Assembly: GCA_025361085.1 (NCBI GenBank)
Contig: JANYAX010000033.1
Location: forward strand, 1-45,267
Length of the DNA: 45,267 bases
Source of the DNA: Candidatus Nomurabacteria bacterium
Lineage (GTDB): Bacteria > Patescibacteriota > Minisyncoccia > Phycocordibacterales > UBA9973
Direction: 5' to 3'
Part shown: in pieces, positions 1 through 7,724 of the stretch
Layout: each line of letters begins with the position of its first letter
How positions within the stretch are numbered: the stretch's first letter is position 1
Position numbers and translations under genes: made by a program
Notes under the pieces: generated by a model
Told to the model about the DNA's origin: nothing
Seen by the model: the letters and a program-made list of their open reading frames with translations, nothing else
Databases searched by the model: none

Positions 1-771
1 CTTTTCTGTCCAATCAGAACCGGTAGCAACTAGAGTGTATGTAGTTGTAACAACTGGAGAATATATTTTACTACCTGAAAGGCCTACTGAGCTACCGTAA
101 TCTGTGGTTGTTTGAATATTTGCACTTTGGCAATTACTTGTACCCCAAGATAATGTTGTGCTATCACCAACGGTAATAGAAGTCTTGTTTGCTGTAAAGC
201 TAGTAATTGCACAAGATGGAGCGACCGGCTGATCAACTTTAAAAGCCATTACAATAGAACCTTGAGCACTCCAACCAGTAGCAACACTTCCAACATAAAA
301 ACCACTTGAACTTGTAAAGCCTGAAACAACTTGTTGAGATTGTCCTTGGTTTGGATACCATATAGCACTACCTGGAATTAAAGTAAGTGATGAAGGAAGA
401 TTTACACTAACAGTACTAGAAGATTTCCCCCCTTGATCAGAAGTAATCATAGCCGAAAAAGAATGTCGAGTTGAAGAACCAGTAGATGTATTTAAAGATA
501 TGCGTGTATTTGTGTTTGTAACACTATTAGTATTGTGATAATAAACTCGAACGTTTATTGTCTCTCCTGGGTTAGCACTAATACTCGTCCCATTCCAGCA
601 AGGGTCACCAAAACCTTCTCCAGTATCAGCATTGGTTATGCTAATTGTTGGACAATCAGCATTATCCCCATTCCAGACACTCGATGCTGTTGCAGCAAAA
701 GAACTTTGCCCCACAAAGAGAAAAGCTAAACTTAACAAACCGACTATTATTTTTTTCATATAATTTTTCAT
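1..771 (-). CDS. Secreted Ig-like/adhesin-type protein, 3' end beyond window
   Basis: Reading the minus strand from 771 to 1 gives 257 uninterrupted codons with no stop, so the C-terminus lies outside the window. The N-terminus is a clear signal peptide (MKKIIVGLLSLAFLFVGQSS, then FAATA). After it comes a Ser/Thr/Asn-rich beta-type region (residues about 30-165), then a short Ig-like module containing TSITVGDSTTLSWGTSNC and TTTYTLVATGSD. The same Cys-containing Ig-like style recurs in the 1054-aa protein at 26573-29737. The first ATG is at 771; an ATG at 759 gives the more usual MKKII start, and no Shine-Dalgarno site decides between them. Probably a surface or secreted protein, function unknown. 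Confidence 0.75.
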   Translation of the reverse strand, partial: MKNYMKKIIVGLLSLAFLFVGQSSFAATASSVWNGDNADCPTISITNADTGEGFGDPCWNGTSISANPGETINVRVYYHNTNSVTNTNTRISLNTSTGSSTRHSFSAMITSDQGGKSSSTVSVNLPSSLTLIPGSAIWYPNQGQSQQVVSGFTSSSGFYVGSVATGWSAQGSIVMAFKVDQPVAPSCAITSFTANKTSITVGDSTTLSWGTSNCQSANIQTTTDYGSSVGLSGSKIYSPVVTTTYTLVATGSDWTEK

Positions 772-864
772 TTTATTTTTATAATTTTTTATTTAATGTT
801 TATTTCGACGTAAACAGGTTAATTTTGCAATTTTAAACCTTCAACGATTTTTCGTTCAGGGCTT

Positions 865-902
865 AAAAAAGCAAAGGAGAGTAGAGATCATCTATCTCTC
901 CT
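865..902 (-). terminator. Rho-independent terminator after the 929-1696 gene
   Basis: On the minus strand the arms AGGAGAGATAGA and TCTACTCTCCT (one bulge) form a hairpin at 875-902. It is followed by TTTGC and a run of six T (865-870). It sits about 27 nt past the stop of the leftward gene. Confidence 0.7.
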
Positions 903-928
903 AAGCAAACATACTGCAAAGAACAAGT

Positions 929-1696
929 TTAATCCCAGTGGACAGGTACGCCCACCGGACCTCCGATTTCACCGCTTTCACCGCTAAGGCGATGGACCAA
1001 GAAATAAATTCCTGTGCCTATCAAAACGGCGGCAGTACCAGCAATAATCCAAGGCAATGGATTTTTTTTAACTACTGGTGGTAGCAAAGGCTCAGAAACC
1101 TTATTTTCCGCCAGCGGTTTTGTGATAACAGAGGACCCGATATCTTTTGGAAGATCGGGTTTCCCAAGATCAACTTTTGGTATTTCAGTCAACGGAGTTG
1201 GCTTGAGACCAAAAGACGTTTCGGTTTTAACCTCCGGAACCACAACCTCCTCGTTCTTCTTCTTAGGAATTGTGACGGGAATTATTTTTACAACATTTCC
1301 ACAGTCACCTTTCATAATAGGAACAGAGTGAGTCCCGATTCTGAAAACCCAACCAAATCCGGTCCACTTATGACCCAAGCTAGGGTGCATTTTTTTTGAG
1401 ATAGAGTCATACCCGGAGTTTTTGTAACCTCCCTCTTTAAGGTAAATCTCTTCCCAATACAAATGGGCCATTATAAACTCAGGGTTAGCAGATACAACAC
1501 AGGTCGTATCTTTAAGACCAAAGTTTATAACATCAACCAAATAAGAAAGGTACGCCTTACCCTTCGGTGAGTTTTCAGAAGCCAAATCGTAGAGCTTCTG
1601 TTTGGTCGGATTATCATACGGGAACACGGGTCCCGTTTGCCCGGCTAACTTAAGCCCAACTAGAACTAAAGTTAACATCACTATTATTTTTTTCAT
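929..1696 (-). CDS. Exported protein with C-terminal membrane anchor, unknown function
   Basis: 255 aa. Residues 1-20 form a signal peptide (MKKIIVMLTLVLVGLKLAGQ). Residues about 21-130 form a compact domain with two cysteines and several aromatic residues. Residues about 140-215 are a Pro/Lys/Val-rich linker. A single membrane helix follows (WIIAGTAAVLIGTGIYFLV, about 217-235), then a short Gly-rich tail. This suggests a wall-spanning domain held in the membrane by its C-terminus. I do not recognise the family. It is monocistronic, with its own promoter (1800-1828), a long hairpin leader (1709-1788) and a terminator (865-902). It looks less AT-rich than its neighbours, which might indicate acquisition, though composition was judged by eye. 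Confidence 0.75.
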   Translation of the reverse strand: MKKIIVMLTLVLVGLKLAGQTGPVFPYDNPTKQKLYDLASENSPKGKAYLSYLVDVINFGLKDTTCVVSANPEFIMAHLYWEEIYLKEGGYKNSGYDSISKKMHPSLGHKWTGFGWVFRIGTHSVPIMKGDCGNVVKIIPVTIPKKKNEEVVVPEVKTETSFGLKPTPLTEIPKVDLGKPDLPKDIGSSVITKPLAENKVSEPLLPPVVKKNPLPWIIAGTAAVLIGTGIYFLVHRLSGESGEIGGPVGVPVHWD

Positions 1697-1708
1697 GAAC
1701 TTATATTT

Positions 1709-1788
1709 TTAGATTTCTATTTTTGTTGTATTTTTCTCCCAGGAACTTCGAAAAATGAGAAAGAAATACAACAAAAATAGAAATCTAA
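1709..1788 (-). repeat. 25-bp perfect inverted repeat forming a 5'-leader hairpin
   Basis: Positions 1709-1733 and 1764-1788 are perfect reverse complements (25 nt). The stem extends inwards by about six more pairs (TTTCTC/GAGAAA) across a 2-nt bulge, leaving a loop of about 18 nt. The predicted start of the leftward transcript (about 1793) lies just outside the arm and the start codon is at 1696, so the hairpin occupies nearly the whole 5' leader of the 929-1696 gene. No T-run follows on either strand, so it is not a simple terminator. Confidence 0.8.
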
Positions 1789-1799
1789 CATTTAATTTA

Positions 1800-1828
1800 A
1801 TCGTAGCATATTCAGCAACAAATGTCAA
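1800..1828 (-). promoter_or_regulatory. Sigma70-type promoter for the 929-1696 gene
   Basis: The minus strand carries a perfect TTGACA (1828-1823), a 17-nt spacer and TACGAT (1805-1800, 4/6 to consensus). The predicted start near 1793 is about five nt upstream of the long hairpin. Confidence 0.55.
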
Positions 1829-1854
1829 GTATCTACTTTACCCCATTAATACGA

Positions 1855-1860
1855 TATAAT
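1855..1860 (+). promoter_or_regulatory. -10 box giving a nearly leaderless pilB-like mRNA
   Basis: A perfect TATAAT lies only 8 nt before the ATG at 1869, so a transcript starting about 7 nt downstream would have essentially no leader. The -35 region is weak. No Shine-Dalgarno site is present. Confidence 0.45.
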
Positions 1861-1868
1861 AAGGCCAT

Positions 1869-3569
1869 ATGACCATTATATTTGATGATGAAAAAGAGAA
1901 AAAAAATCTTACTGAGTTAAGGAAACAGGAAGAAGAAGATTTGGTGCAGATGATAGCTGAAGCTAAATATGGTATACCACCCATTAATTTGTCTGGGGTA
2001 ACGATTGATAACAATGCACTAAGAGCAATCTCAGAAAGCGAAGCTAGAGAGTTAGAAATAGCCCCATTCAAAGTTGTCGGTAAGAATATTCACGTTGCAG
2101 TCAGATCTCCTCAGCCAGAAAAACTTGAGAGTTTGAAAAATTATTTTTCTGAACATGATTTTATCCCCCATTTTTATATGGCTTCAACTGCTAGTCTAGA
2201 AAAAGCTTGGGAACGTTACAAGGAGATGTCGTTCGCCTCTGAATCAAGAATGGGTGCCGTGACAATTTCTGGAGAAATATTGAAAAATCTCATGGCTGAG
2301 ATAAAAAACATAGACGATATAAAAAGCGCCATTACAGAAACTGAAAAAGATAAAACTCGTACGACTTCCCACATTCTAGAAATTGTTCTCGCTGGAGCAA
2401 TTGCTGTTAATGCATCAGATATACACTTCGAACCAGAAGAAAATATGGTTCGATTACGTTTTCGTTTAGATGGAGTTTTGCATGAAGTAATGCAATTACC
2501 TTTGGCAGTTCATAAATTTATAAATTCTCGCGTTAAACTTATTTCGGGTTTAAAAATTACAACAACCGCTATCGCGCAAGATGGTAGATTCAGTGTATTC
2601 CTTAATGAAACAGAAATAAATATCCGTTCTTCTATCATGCCCGGAGCTTATGGCGAATCAATAGTGTTGAGATTATTGAATCCAAAATCTATCCGCGGAA
2701 AATTAGAAGAAGCTGGTATAGAGCCCAAGTTATATGAAGTTTTTATGGAGGAAATCAGAAAGCCCAATGGTCTTATTCTTCTAACTGGTCCAACTGGGTC
2801 AGGTAAAACAACCACACTTTATTCCTTCTTACAGAAAATTTATTCTGATGAGGTTAAAATTATTACAATCGAAGACCCTATCGAATACCACCTTCCTGGA
2901 ATTTCACAAACTCAAGTAGAGGAAGAAAAAGATTATACATTTCTAAACGGCCTCCGTTCTGCTTTGCGACAAGACCCCGATGTAATAATGGTCGGAGAAA
3001 TTCGTGACGCTGAAACCGCAAAAACTGCTGTGGAGTCAGCACTTACTGGGCACCTAGTTTTCTCGACACTCCATACGAACAATGCGGCTGGTGTTATCCC
3101 CCGTCTCATCGACCTTGAAGTAAATCCAAAAATATTAGTTTCAGCTTTATCATTGTCTATCGCTCAACGTCTTGTCCGAAAACTTTGTAACGTATGCAAA
3201 AAAGAAAAAGTCATAACCGACGAAGAAATGCGTACAATAAAAACTATATATGAAAAAGCAAAAAATGATGGGAAGGATTTTATAAATTACGGAGTTGATA
3301 TGAACGCACCACTCAAAATATATGAAGCAGTTGGTTGTGATAAATGTAACAAAACAGGATACCAGGGGCGAATGGGAATTTTTGAAGCGATTAAAAATGA
3401 TAAAGATATCGAGGAAATAATTGTAAAAAATCCAAGTGAAAGAGAAATCAAAGCTATACAAGCAAAACAAGGAACACTTAGTATGCGAGAAGATGGAATA
3501 ATAAAAACACTGAAAGGAATTACGTCGCTAGATGAAGTTGCGAGTGTGGTAGATCTAAACGAAGAATAA
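1869..3569 (+). CDS. pilB: GspE/PilB-family type IV pilus (type II secretion-like) assembly ATPase
   Basis: 566 aa, the usual length for PilB/GspE. An N-terminal GspE_N-like domain (about 25-130) precedes the secretion NTPase domain. Visible motifs are Walker A GPTGSGKT (residues 307-314), the Asp-box region ITIEDPIEY, Walker B-type DPDVIMVGEIRD and the His-box STLHTNNA. A C-terminal zinc-binding pair, CNVCKK and CDKCNKTGYQGR, is typical of PilB/GspE and absent from retraction ATPases (PilT). In the family this cytoplasmic hexamer drives pilin polymerisation. The other pilus genes (pilC, pilM-O, pilins) are not in the window. The gene stands alone between two exported-protein genes and ends at a bidirectional terminator. 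Calling it PilB rather than GspE is inference from the presumed lineage. Confidence 0.93.
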   Translation: MTIIFDDEKEKKNLTELRKQEEEDLVQMIAEAKYGIPPINLSGVTIDNNALRAISESEARELEIAPFKVVGKNIHVAVRSPQPEKLESLKNYFSEHDFIPHFYMASTASLEKAWERYKEMSFASESRMGAVTISGEILKNLMAEIKNIDDIKSAITETEKDKTRTTSHILEIVLAGAIAVNASDIHFEPEENMVRLRFRLDGVLHEVMQLPLAVHKFINSRVKLISGLKITTTAIAQDGRFSVFLNETEINIRSSIMPGAYGESIVLRLLNPKSIRGKLEEAGIEPKLYEVFMEEIRKPNGLILLTGPTGSGKTTTLYSFLQKIYSDEVKIITIEDPIEYHLPGISQTQVEEEKDYTFLNGLRSALRQDPDVIMVGEIRDAETAKTAVESALTGHLVFSTLHTNNAAGVIPRLIDLEVNPKILVSALSLSIAQRLVRKLCNVCKKEKVITDEEMRTIKTIYEKAKNDGKDFINYGVDMNAPLKIYEAVGCDKCNKTGYQGRMGIFEAIKNDKDIEEIIVKNPSEREIKAIQAKQGTLSMREDGIIKTLKGITSLDEVASVVDLNEE

Positions 3570-3588
3570 AATAATTTAATATTTAAAT

Positions 3589-3620
3589 AAAAACCCCGGT
3601 TTGTTCTGACCGGGGTTTTT
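3589..3620. terminator. Bidirectional terminator between pilB-like gene and lipoprotein gene
   Basis: The perfect stem AAAAACCCCGGT / ACCGGGGTTTTT with an 8-nt loop has a T-run on both strands. It sits between the convergent stops at 3569 and 3630. Confidence 0.95.
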
Positions 3621-3629
3621 CATTTGGAA

Positions 3630-4238
3630 CTACTTAATAATTTTGGTTCCGGTGGCTTTTTTCCCTCCAGCTGAACCGTTAATCGTGTTCTGGCTTTTGA
3701 GACTATAAAAGTTAGACAGTAGATGATCAATTCCATCTCCTTTCCCTTTTATAGAAGCTTTTACCGAGTAGGGTTTATCTTCGAACGTAATTGTTTTATT
3801 AGCGTTCAAAGTAAAACTTTTGTCTTGTTGTACAAAAAATGAAAATGTGTAATTTTGATCTTCATCAAATGAAATTACCATTTCCTTAATCTTTCCGGCT
3901 TCTCTTTTTGCCTCTATTAGAACTCCAGGGGTCAGAGCTGGTACTACATAAGAGATAACCGTTGCGCTATCTATTTTGTAGACATTACCATCTTTAAACA
4001 TTGTCACCTTCTTGGGAATCTCGGCGACAACATTTATTTCATACTCGTTAAAAAAAGTGACCGGATCGGTCGGGTCAATACCGGTGTATGTATCCTGCAA
4101 CCACAACTCCGGCTTTTTCTGCTCTAACTGTTGCGGCTGCACTTCGGGGACAACTGGTTTTATAGTTGTTATCTTTTTATGCGAAGCACAACTAACCAAC
4201 ACTAGCCCTATCAAAAGGGCAAAAACGATTTTTTTCAT
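3630..4238 (-). CDS. Predicted lipoprotein, unknown function
   Basis: 202 aa. The N-terminus MKKIVFALLIGLVLVSCASH is a typical lipoprotein signal peptide, with lipobox LVSC and Cys17 as the acylation site. A Pro/Gln/Lys-rich linker (about 20-45) follows, then a beta-rich domain (about 50-185) and a basic Gly/Lys tail. No family is recognised. The start is secured by a textbook GGAGG (4246-4250) seven nt before the ATG; such a site is rare in this window, and together with the less AT-rich coding sequence it hints at a different origin. A promoter-like TTGACT-17-CATAGT lies upstream. Confidence 0.75.
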   Translation of the reverse strand: MKKIVFALLIGLVLVSCASHKKITTIKPVVPEVQPQQLEQKKPELWLQDTYTGIDPTDPVTFFNEYEINVVAEIPKKVTMFKDGNVYKIDSATVISYVVPALTPGVLIEAKREAGKIKEMVISFDEDQNYTFSFFVQQDKSFTLNANKTITFEDKPYSVKASIKGKGDGIDHLLSNFYSLKSQNTINGSAGGKKATGTKIIK

Positions 4239-4245
4239 TAAAAGT

Positions 4246-4318
4246 CCTCCAATTATTATTTTGTTGTTTAATATTCAATATTTACCATCACTATGTACTA
4301 TAAAAAACAGAAAGTCAA
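4246..4318 (-). promoter_or_regulatory. Promoter and strong Shine-Dalgarno site of the lipoprotein gene
   Basis: Minus strand: TTGACT (4318-4313), a 17-nt spacer, CATAGT (4295-4290), then GGAGG (4250-4246) seven nt from the ATG. An alternative TATAGT (4302-4297) would be wrongly spaced from TTGACT. The predicted leader is about 45 nt. Confidence 0.45.
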
Positions 4319-4356
4319 TAGACAACGAAAAATACCCTTTGAGATAAAGGATATTT

Positions 4357-4525
4357 AAAAAAGAAAAAAACATAAATCTCTAAACAATCCTTTGAAAGCA
4401 TGCGCGATCAAAGTAATATAAGATTACAGGATAGCCACAGTAAATATAAATATAAACCAAGACGTCCTATGCACATATATAGAGCACGGGGCCGATTGCT
4501 TAGAGATTTATGTCCTCTTCGCAAA
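4357..4525 (-). ncRNA. Candidate structured small RNA closed by a 19-bp stem with U-tract
   Basis: The arms 4371-4389 and 4494-4512 are reverse complements apart from one position. On the minus strand that position is a G-U pair, so the 19-bp stem is continuous; on the plus strand it is an A-C mismatch. Minus-strand transcription of the 3' arm is followed directly by a T-rich run (seven T, C, six T), as in an intrinsic terminator. Inside the closing stem are smaller hairpins: GTAAT/ATTAC with loop CTTAT, CTTTGA/TCAAAG, and TCTAT/ATAGG. The 5' end is guessed from a TATTAT box at 4537-4532 with a weak -35. The RNA ends before the lipoprotein promoter. I matched it to no known family: the SRP RNA, RNase P RNA and tmRNA signatures are absent. 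The long closing stem is reminiscent of 6S RNA but that is not shown. Confidence 0.5.
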
Positions 4526-4527
4526 AA

Positions 4528-4536
4528 TGCTATAAT
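4528..4536 (+). promoter_or_regulatory. Extended -10 element upstream of ruvB
   Basis: TGCTATAAT is a perfect extended -10. Transcription would start near 4543 and give a leader of about 45 nt to the ATG at 4588. The -35 is weak and lies in the end of the candidate RNA gene on the other strand. Confidence 0.45.
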
Positions 4537-4587
4537 ACAAACAGAATATGAACTTTCTATGAGAGAGTATATCATATTACTAATATA

Positions 4588-5610
4588 ATGTCAAGCCCAA
4601 ACAAAACACCAAAAGACGTTCGTCCCGAGTCCTCAGTCCCGAGGGATGACGTATTTTTAGACCAAACTCTCCGTCCAGAAGTTTGGAATGAATATATTGG
4701 TCAAGAAAACATCAAAGCAAACCTAAAAATACTTCTAACTGCGGCCGAGGAGCGTTCTCACCCAGCAGAACACATCCTTTTTTATGGACCTCCAGGTCTT
4801 GGAAAAACAACTTTGGCACATTTGATTGCAAAGGAAACCAGAAGACAAATAAAAATTACCTCGGGTCCTGCGATTGAAAAAGTTGGAGATCTCGCTTCTA
4901 TTCTTACAAATCTTGCTCCGGGTGATATCGTCTTCATAGATGAAATACACCGACTCAATAAAATGGTTGAAGAGATTCTATACCCCGCAATGGAGTCTGG
5001 TGTTTTAGATATTATTATCGGCAAGGGTCCATCAGCGCGCACAATACAACTTGAGCTTCCTCCCTTTACACTTATCGCAGCCACAACGCGTATCGCCCTT
5101 TTATCATCCCCTCTTCGCTCACGATTCTCTGGTGGAGTATTCCGACTTGAATTCTACACTCATGAAGAAATTAAAAAAATAATTGCACGTTCAGCAAAAA
5201 TTCTTGGCGTAGAATTAGATGAAGAAGCTCTAGACGAAATCGCTAAACGCGCCAGATTCACTCCTCGTACTGCAAATTATTTCTTAAAACGTTGTCGTGA
5301 TTATGCTCAAGTTCACAAGATTCCACTAACAAAAGATTCTGTCAAAAAAGCATTGGCATTACTCGAGATAGATGAGCTAGGGCTTTCTTCTTCTGACCGA
5401 CGAATTCTTAATATAATAATTTCTAAATTCAGTGGTGGTCCCGTCGGGTTAAAAACAATAGCCGCGGCCACAAGTGAAGAAGAAGCAACAATAGAAGAAG
5501 TTGTCGAGCCATATCTCATTCAGCTCGGGCTTCTTGATCGCACCACTCGAGGAAGAATTGTAACAAAAAAGGGGTATGCGCATTTAGGTTATGAGCATAA
5601 AGATAATTAA
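4588..5610 (+). CDS. ruvB: Holliday junction branch-migration ATPase RuvB
   Basis: 340 aa, normal length. AAA+ motifs: Walker A GPPGLGKT (67-74), Walker B FIDEIHR (D118/E119), sensor-1 AATTR and arginine finger SPLRSRF (about 174-180), followed by the C-terminal winged helix (FSGGPVGLKTIA through GRIVTKKGYAHLG). RuvB hexamers drive branch migration of four-way junctions with RuvA; ruvA is not in the window, but ruvC follows directly. The N-terminus (residues about 10-22, VRPESSVPRDD) carries a repeat-like DNA stretch at 4621-4650 and replaces the usual short family leader; see findings. The start ATG at 4588 overlaps a TATAATG sequence, but I favour transcription from the extended -10 at 4528. 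Confidence 0.96.
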   Translation: MSSPNKTPKDVRPESSVPRDDVFLDQTLRPEVWNEYIGQENIKANLKILLTAAEERSHPAEHILFYGPPGLGKTTLAHLIAKETRRQIKITSGPAIEKVGDLASILTNLAPGDIVFIDEIHRLNKMVEEILYPAMESGVLDIIIGKGPSARTIQLELPPFTLIAATTRIALLSSPLRSRFSGGVFRLEFYTHEEIKKIIARSAKILGVELDEEALDEIAKRARFTPRTANYFLKRCRDYAQVHKIPLTKDSVKKALALLEIDELGLSSSDRRILNIIISKFSGGPVGLKTIAAATSEEEATIEEVVEPYLIQLGLLDRTTRGRIVTKKGYAHLGYEHKDN

Positions 5611-5641
5611 TAATTTAATAGTTAGAAACTAAAAGTGAAAA

Positions 5642-6148
5642 ATGAGAATCATTGCTATTGATCCTGGGTTTGAAAGAATTGGAATTGCAGTTATAGAAAA
5701 GACTAATTTAAATAAAGATAGATTAGTTTTTTCAACTTGTTTTAAAACATCTGCAAAAATTCCTTTTTGTGAAAGACTAGAAAAAATAGGTTCGCGAATT
5801 GAAGAAGTAATTAAAAAATATAAACCCAAAGTGATGGCGATAGAAAAGTTATATTTCACAACAAATCAAAAAACAGTAATGGGTGTCTCCGAGGCTCGAG
5901 GAGTGATAGTTTATGTAGCTTCAAAAAATAACCTTCCCGTATATGAATACACCCCGCCACAAATAAAAGTAGCAGTGACTGGATACGGCAAAGCAAGTAA
6001 AGAAAACATAATGTCTATGATTCCCAAGCTCATAGATATTAATAGTAATATAAATTCTGATGATGAATTAGACGCTATTGCGACCGGGCTAACATGTCTG
6101 GCTTGTGAGAAGTTTTCCACAGATGAAAAGGTATTGCAAAGAAAATAA
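5642..6148 (+). CDS. ruvC: Holliday junction resolvase RuvC
   Basis: 168 aa, normal length. The RNase H-like fold opens with MRIIAIDPGFERIG (catalytic D7). The second acidic residue is E68 in MAIEKLYF, and the last two are D141 and D144 in SDDELDAIATGL. The usual His after the last Asp is not evident. RuvC is a Mg-dependent dimeric nuclease that cuts Holliday junctions symmetrically. It lies 31 nt downstream of ruvB and is probably cotranscribed. High confidence from motifs and context. Confidence 0.94.
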   Translation: MRIIAIDPGFERIGIAVIEKTNLNKDRLVFSTCFKTSAKIPFCERLEKIGSRIEEVIKKYKPKVMAIEKLYFTTNQKTVMGVSEARGVIVYVASKNNLPVYEYTPPQIKVAVTGYGKASKENIMSMIPKLIDINSNINSDDELDAIATGLTCLACEKFSTDEKVLQRK

Positions 6149-6192
6149 TATTTTGATACAAATAGTTCATTATAATTTTAGCGTATTTTAAT

Positions 6193-6381
6193 ATGAGTTA
6201 TAGTGACGACGAAGAATTAAAAATAGGAGATGATAATATTGAAGAAGACGAAGAAGAAATTGATCTAGATCTCAATGATGATAATCTTGATGGTCTTCTT
6301 GATGATGATGATTTAGCTGGTGATGAACTTCTTGAAGATAGTGACGAAGTTGCAGGACTAGATGGGTCTGCTGATTACTAA
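6193..6381 (+). CDS. Very acidic small protein, unknown function
   Basis: 62 aa. About half the residues are Asp or Glu, in runs such as EEDEEEIDLDLNDDN and LLDDDDL, with a single Lys and no Arg, Cys or Trp. It has its own TATAAT box (6171-6176) about 16 nt before the ATG and a strong terminator immediately after the stop, so it looks like a real, separately expressed gene. No family is recognised. Charge-mimic or chaperone-like roles are conceivable but unsupported. Confidence 0.6.
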   Translation: MSYSDDEELKIGDDNIEEDEEEIDLDLNDDNLDGLLDDDDLAGDELLEDSDEVAGLDGSADY

Positions 6382-6414
6382 AAAAGACTTCTGGTTTAAA
6401 CCAGAAGTCTTTTT
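6382..6414. terminator. Bidirectional terminator
   Basis: A near-perfect palindrome with arms AAAAGACTTCTGGTTT and AAACCAGAAGTCTTTT gives T-runs on both strands. It separates the convergent acidic-protein gene and tyrS. Confidence 0.95.
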
Positions 6415-6416
6415 AT

Positions 6417-7622
6417 TTATTTATTCATTATTTTGATAAATCTTTTTTTACCGATTCGATATGTTCCTGACTGAGCAAAGGCGTTATAATCTTTGGTTTT
6501 TTCTTTTGATTCTAAATTTGTAATCGCTCCCTCATCAACAAGTCTACGAAAATCTGATTTTGATGCAACTATTTTCTTTTGAAGTAAGATATCAACAAAC
6601 AATTTCTCATTACTCACCTCTACTTCTAAAACATCTTCAGGAATTTCTTTTTGAGAAAATGTTTTTTTCCAGTTTTCTTGTGCATCTATGGCTTCTTTTT
6701 CATTTTTTATTGTTTTAACAATCTCATATGCCATTAATTTTTTAAATTTCATTGGATTTTCTCCAGATTTAATATCTTTTTCTATTCTTTTTATTTCTTC
6801 CATTGATACTTCGGTTAAAAGCTCTAAACCAGATAAAATCGCACTATCGGGATAGGACATTGCCTTCCCAAACATTTGAAGAGCATTATCACCTAAATTA
6901 ATACCATTCCCTTTGGTCTTACTCATAGTAATACCATCCGGTGCGTCCATCATTTTGTTGGCCCTAATAAATTTTTCTTTATTAAGGTAAATCTTTGACA
7001 AATCTCTGCCCACCAACATATTAAATGTTTGGTCTGCTCCACCAATTTCTATATCAACATCCATTGCAACACCGTCATAACCCTGCATTAATGGATAAAT
7101 AATTTCATGTAGTTTAAGTGGAACATCTTCTTTTAATCTTTTCTTGAATAAATCTCTTTGTAATATTTGTTGTACTGTGAAACTAGACATTAGTTTTAAA
7201 ACATCTTCCAGTTGTAATTTTGATAACCATTTAAAATTTCTCTCAAAACGAACAGGGTTATCTCCCCCAAAATCAATAAGCTGAGCAGCTTGCTCTTTCC
7301 ACCCGGCCATATTTTTTTCAATTTCATCATCAGTTAATATTTTTCTAGTAGAACCCTTATCTGGATCACCAATTTTAGAAGTAAAATCACCAACTAAAAA
7401 AATAACTTCATGCCCAAGTTCTTGTAAAATTTTTAAAGCTCTTATCCCTATTGCATGTCCAACATGAAGATATGGACCTGTCGGGTCAAAACCTTGATAT
7501 ATTCTTAATCGTTTCCCTGACATTAATTTTTCCTTTAATTCTTCTCTTGATGGAAAAATTTCAGAAACTCCCCTGTCTAAAAATTTCTCTATTTTTTCTT
7601 CGCTTGTTATTATCTTTGCCAT
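6417..7622 (-). CDS. tyrS: Tyrosyl-tRNA synthetase
   Basis: 401 aa, a class I synthetase charging tRNA-Tyr. Visible: the substrate pocket YQGFDPTGP, HIGH-type motif HVGH (53-56), the tyrosine-pocket region QGYDGVAMDVDIEIGGADQ, KMSKS-type loop TMSKTKGN (about 235-242) and a C-terminal S4-like RNA-binding domain (ASKSDFRRLVDEGAI and on). Length and S4 tail match bacterial TyrRS, of the subgroup often called TyrZ. It is divergent from the PBP gene across about 100 nt and single in its orientation. Confidence 0.95.
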   Translation of the reverse strand: MAKIITSEEKIEKFLDRGVSEIFPSREELKEKLMSGKRLRIYQGFDPTGPYLHVGHAIGIRALKILQELGHEVIFLVGDFTSKIGDPDKGSTRKILTDDEIEKNMAGWKEQAAQLIDFGGDNPVRFERNFKWLSKLQLEDVLKLMSSFTVQQILQRDLFKKRLKEDVPLKLHEIIYPLMQGYDGVAMDVDIEIGGADQTFNMLVGRDLSKIYLNKEKFIRANKMMDAPDGITMSKTKGNGINLGDNALQMFGKAMSYPDSAILSGLELLTEVSMEEIKRIEKDIKSGENPMKFKKLMAYEIVKTIKNEKEAIDAQENWKKTFSQKEIPEDVLEVEVSNEKLFVDILLQKKIVASKSDFRRLVDEGAITNLESKEKTKDYNAFAQSGTYRIGKKRFIKIMNK

Positions 7623-7724
7623 GTGTATACTTTACCATATTTACACTATTTTAAGAATATAATGTGTTATTATGTGTAATAAGTGGTCAGAAAATCAATT
7701 TATAATTAACTATTAGTATTTTGA

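Noticed and set aside
4357-4525. Calling the minus-strand RNA 6S, SRP or RNase P RNA
   Set aside because: Signature motifs of SRP and RNase P RNA are absent, and the interior looks branched rather than one long 6S-like rod with a central bubble.
4400-4588. 62-codon rightward frame upstream of ruvB
   Set aside because: It lies within the candidate structured RNA, is Arg/Tyr-rich with no domain logic, and its stop overlaps the ruvB start. It is best explained as chance.
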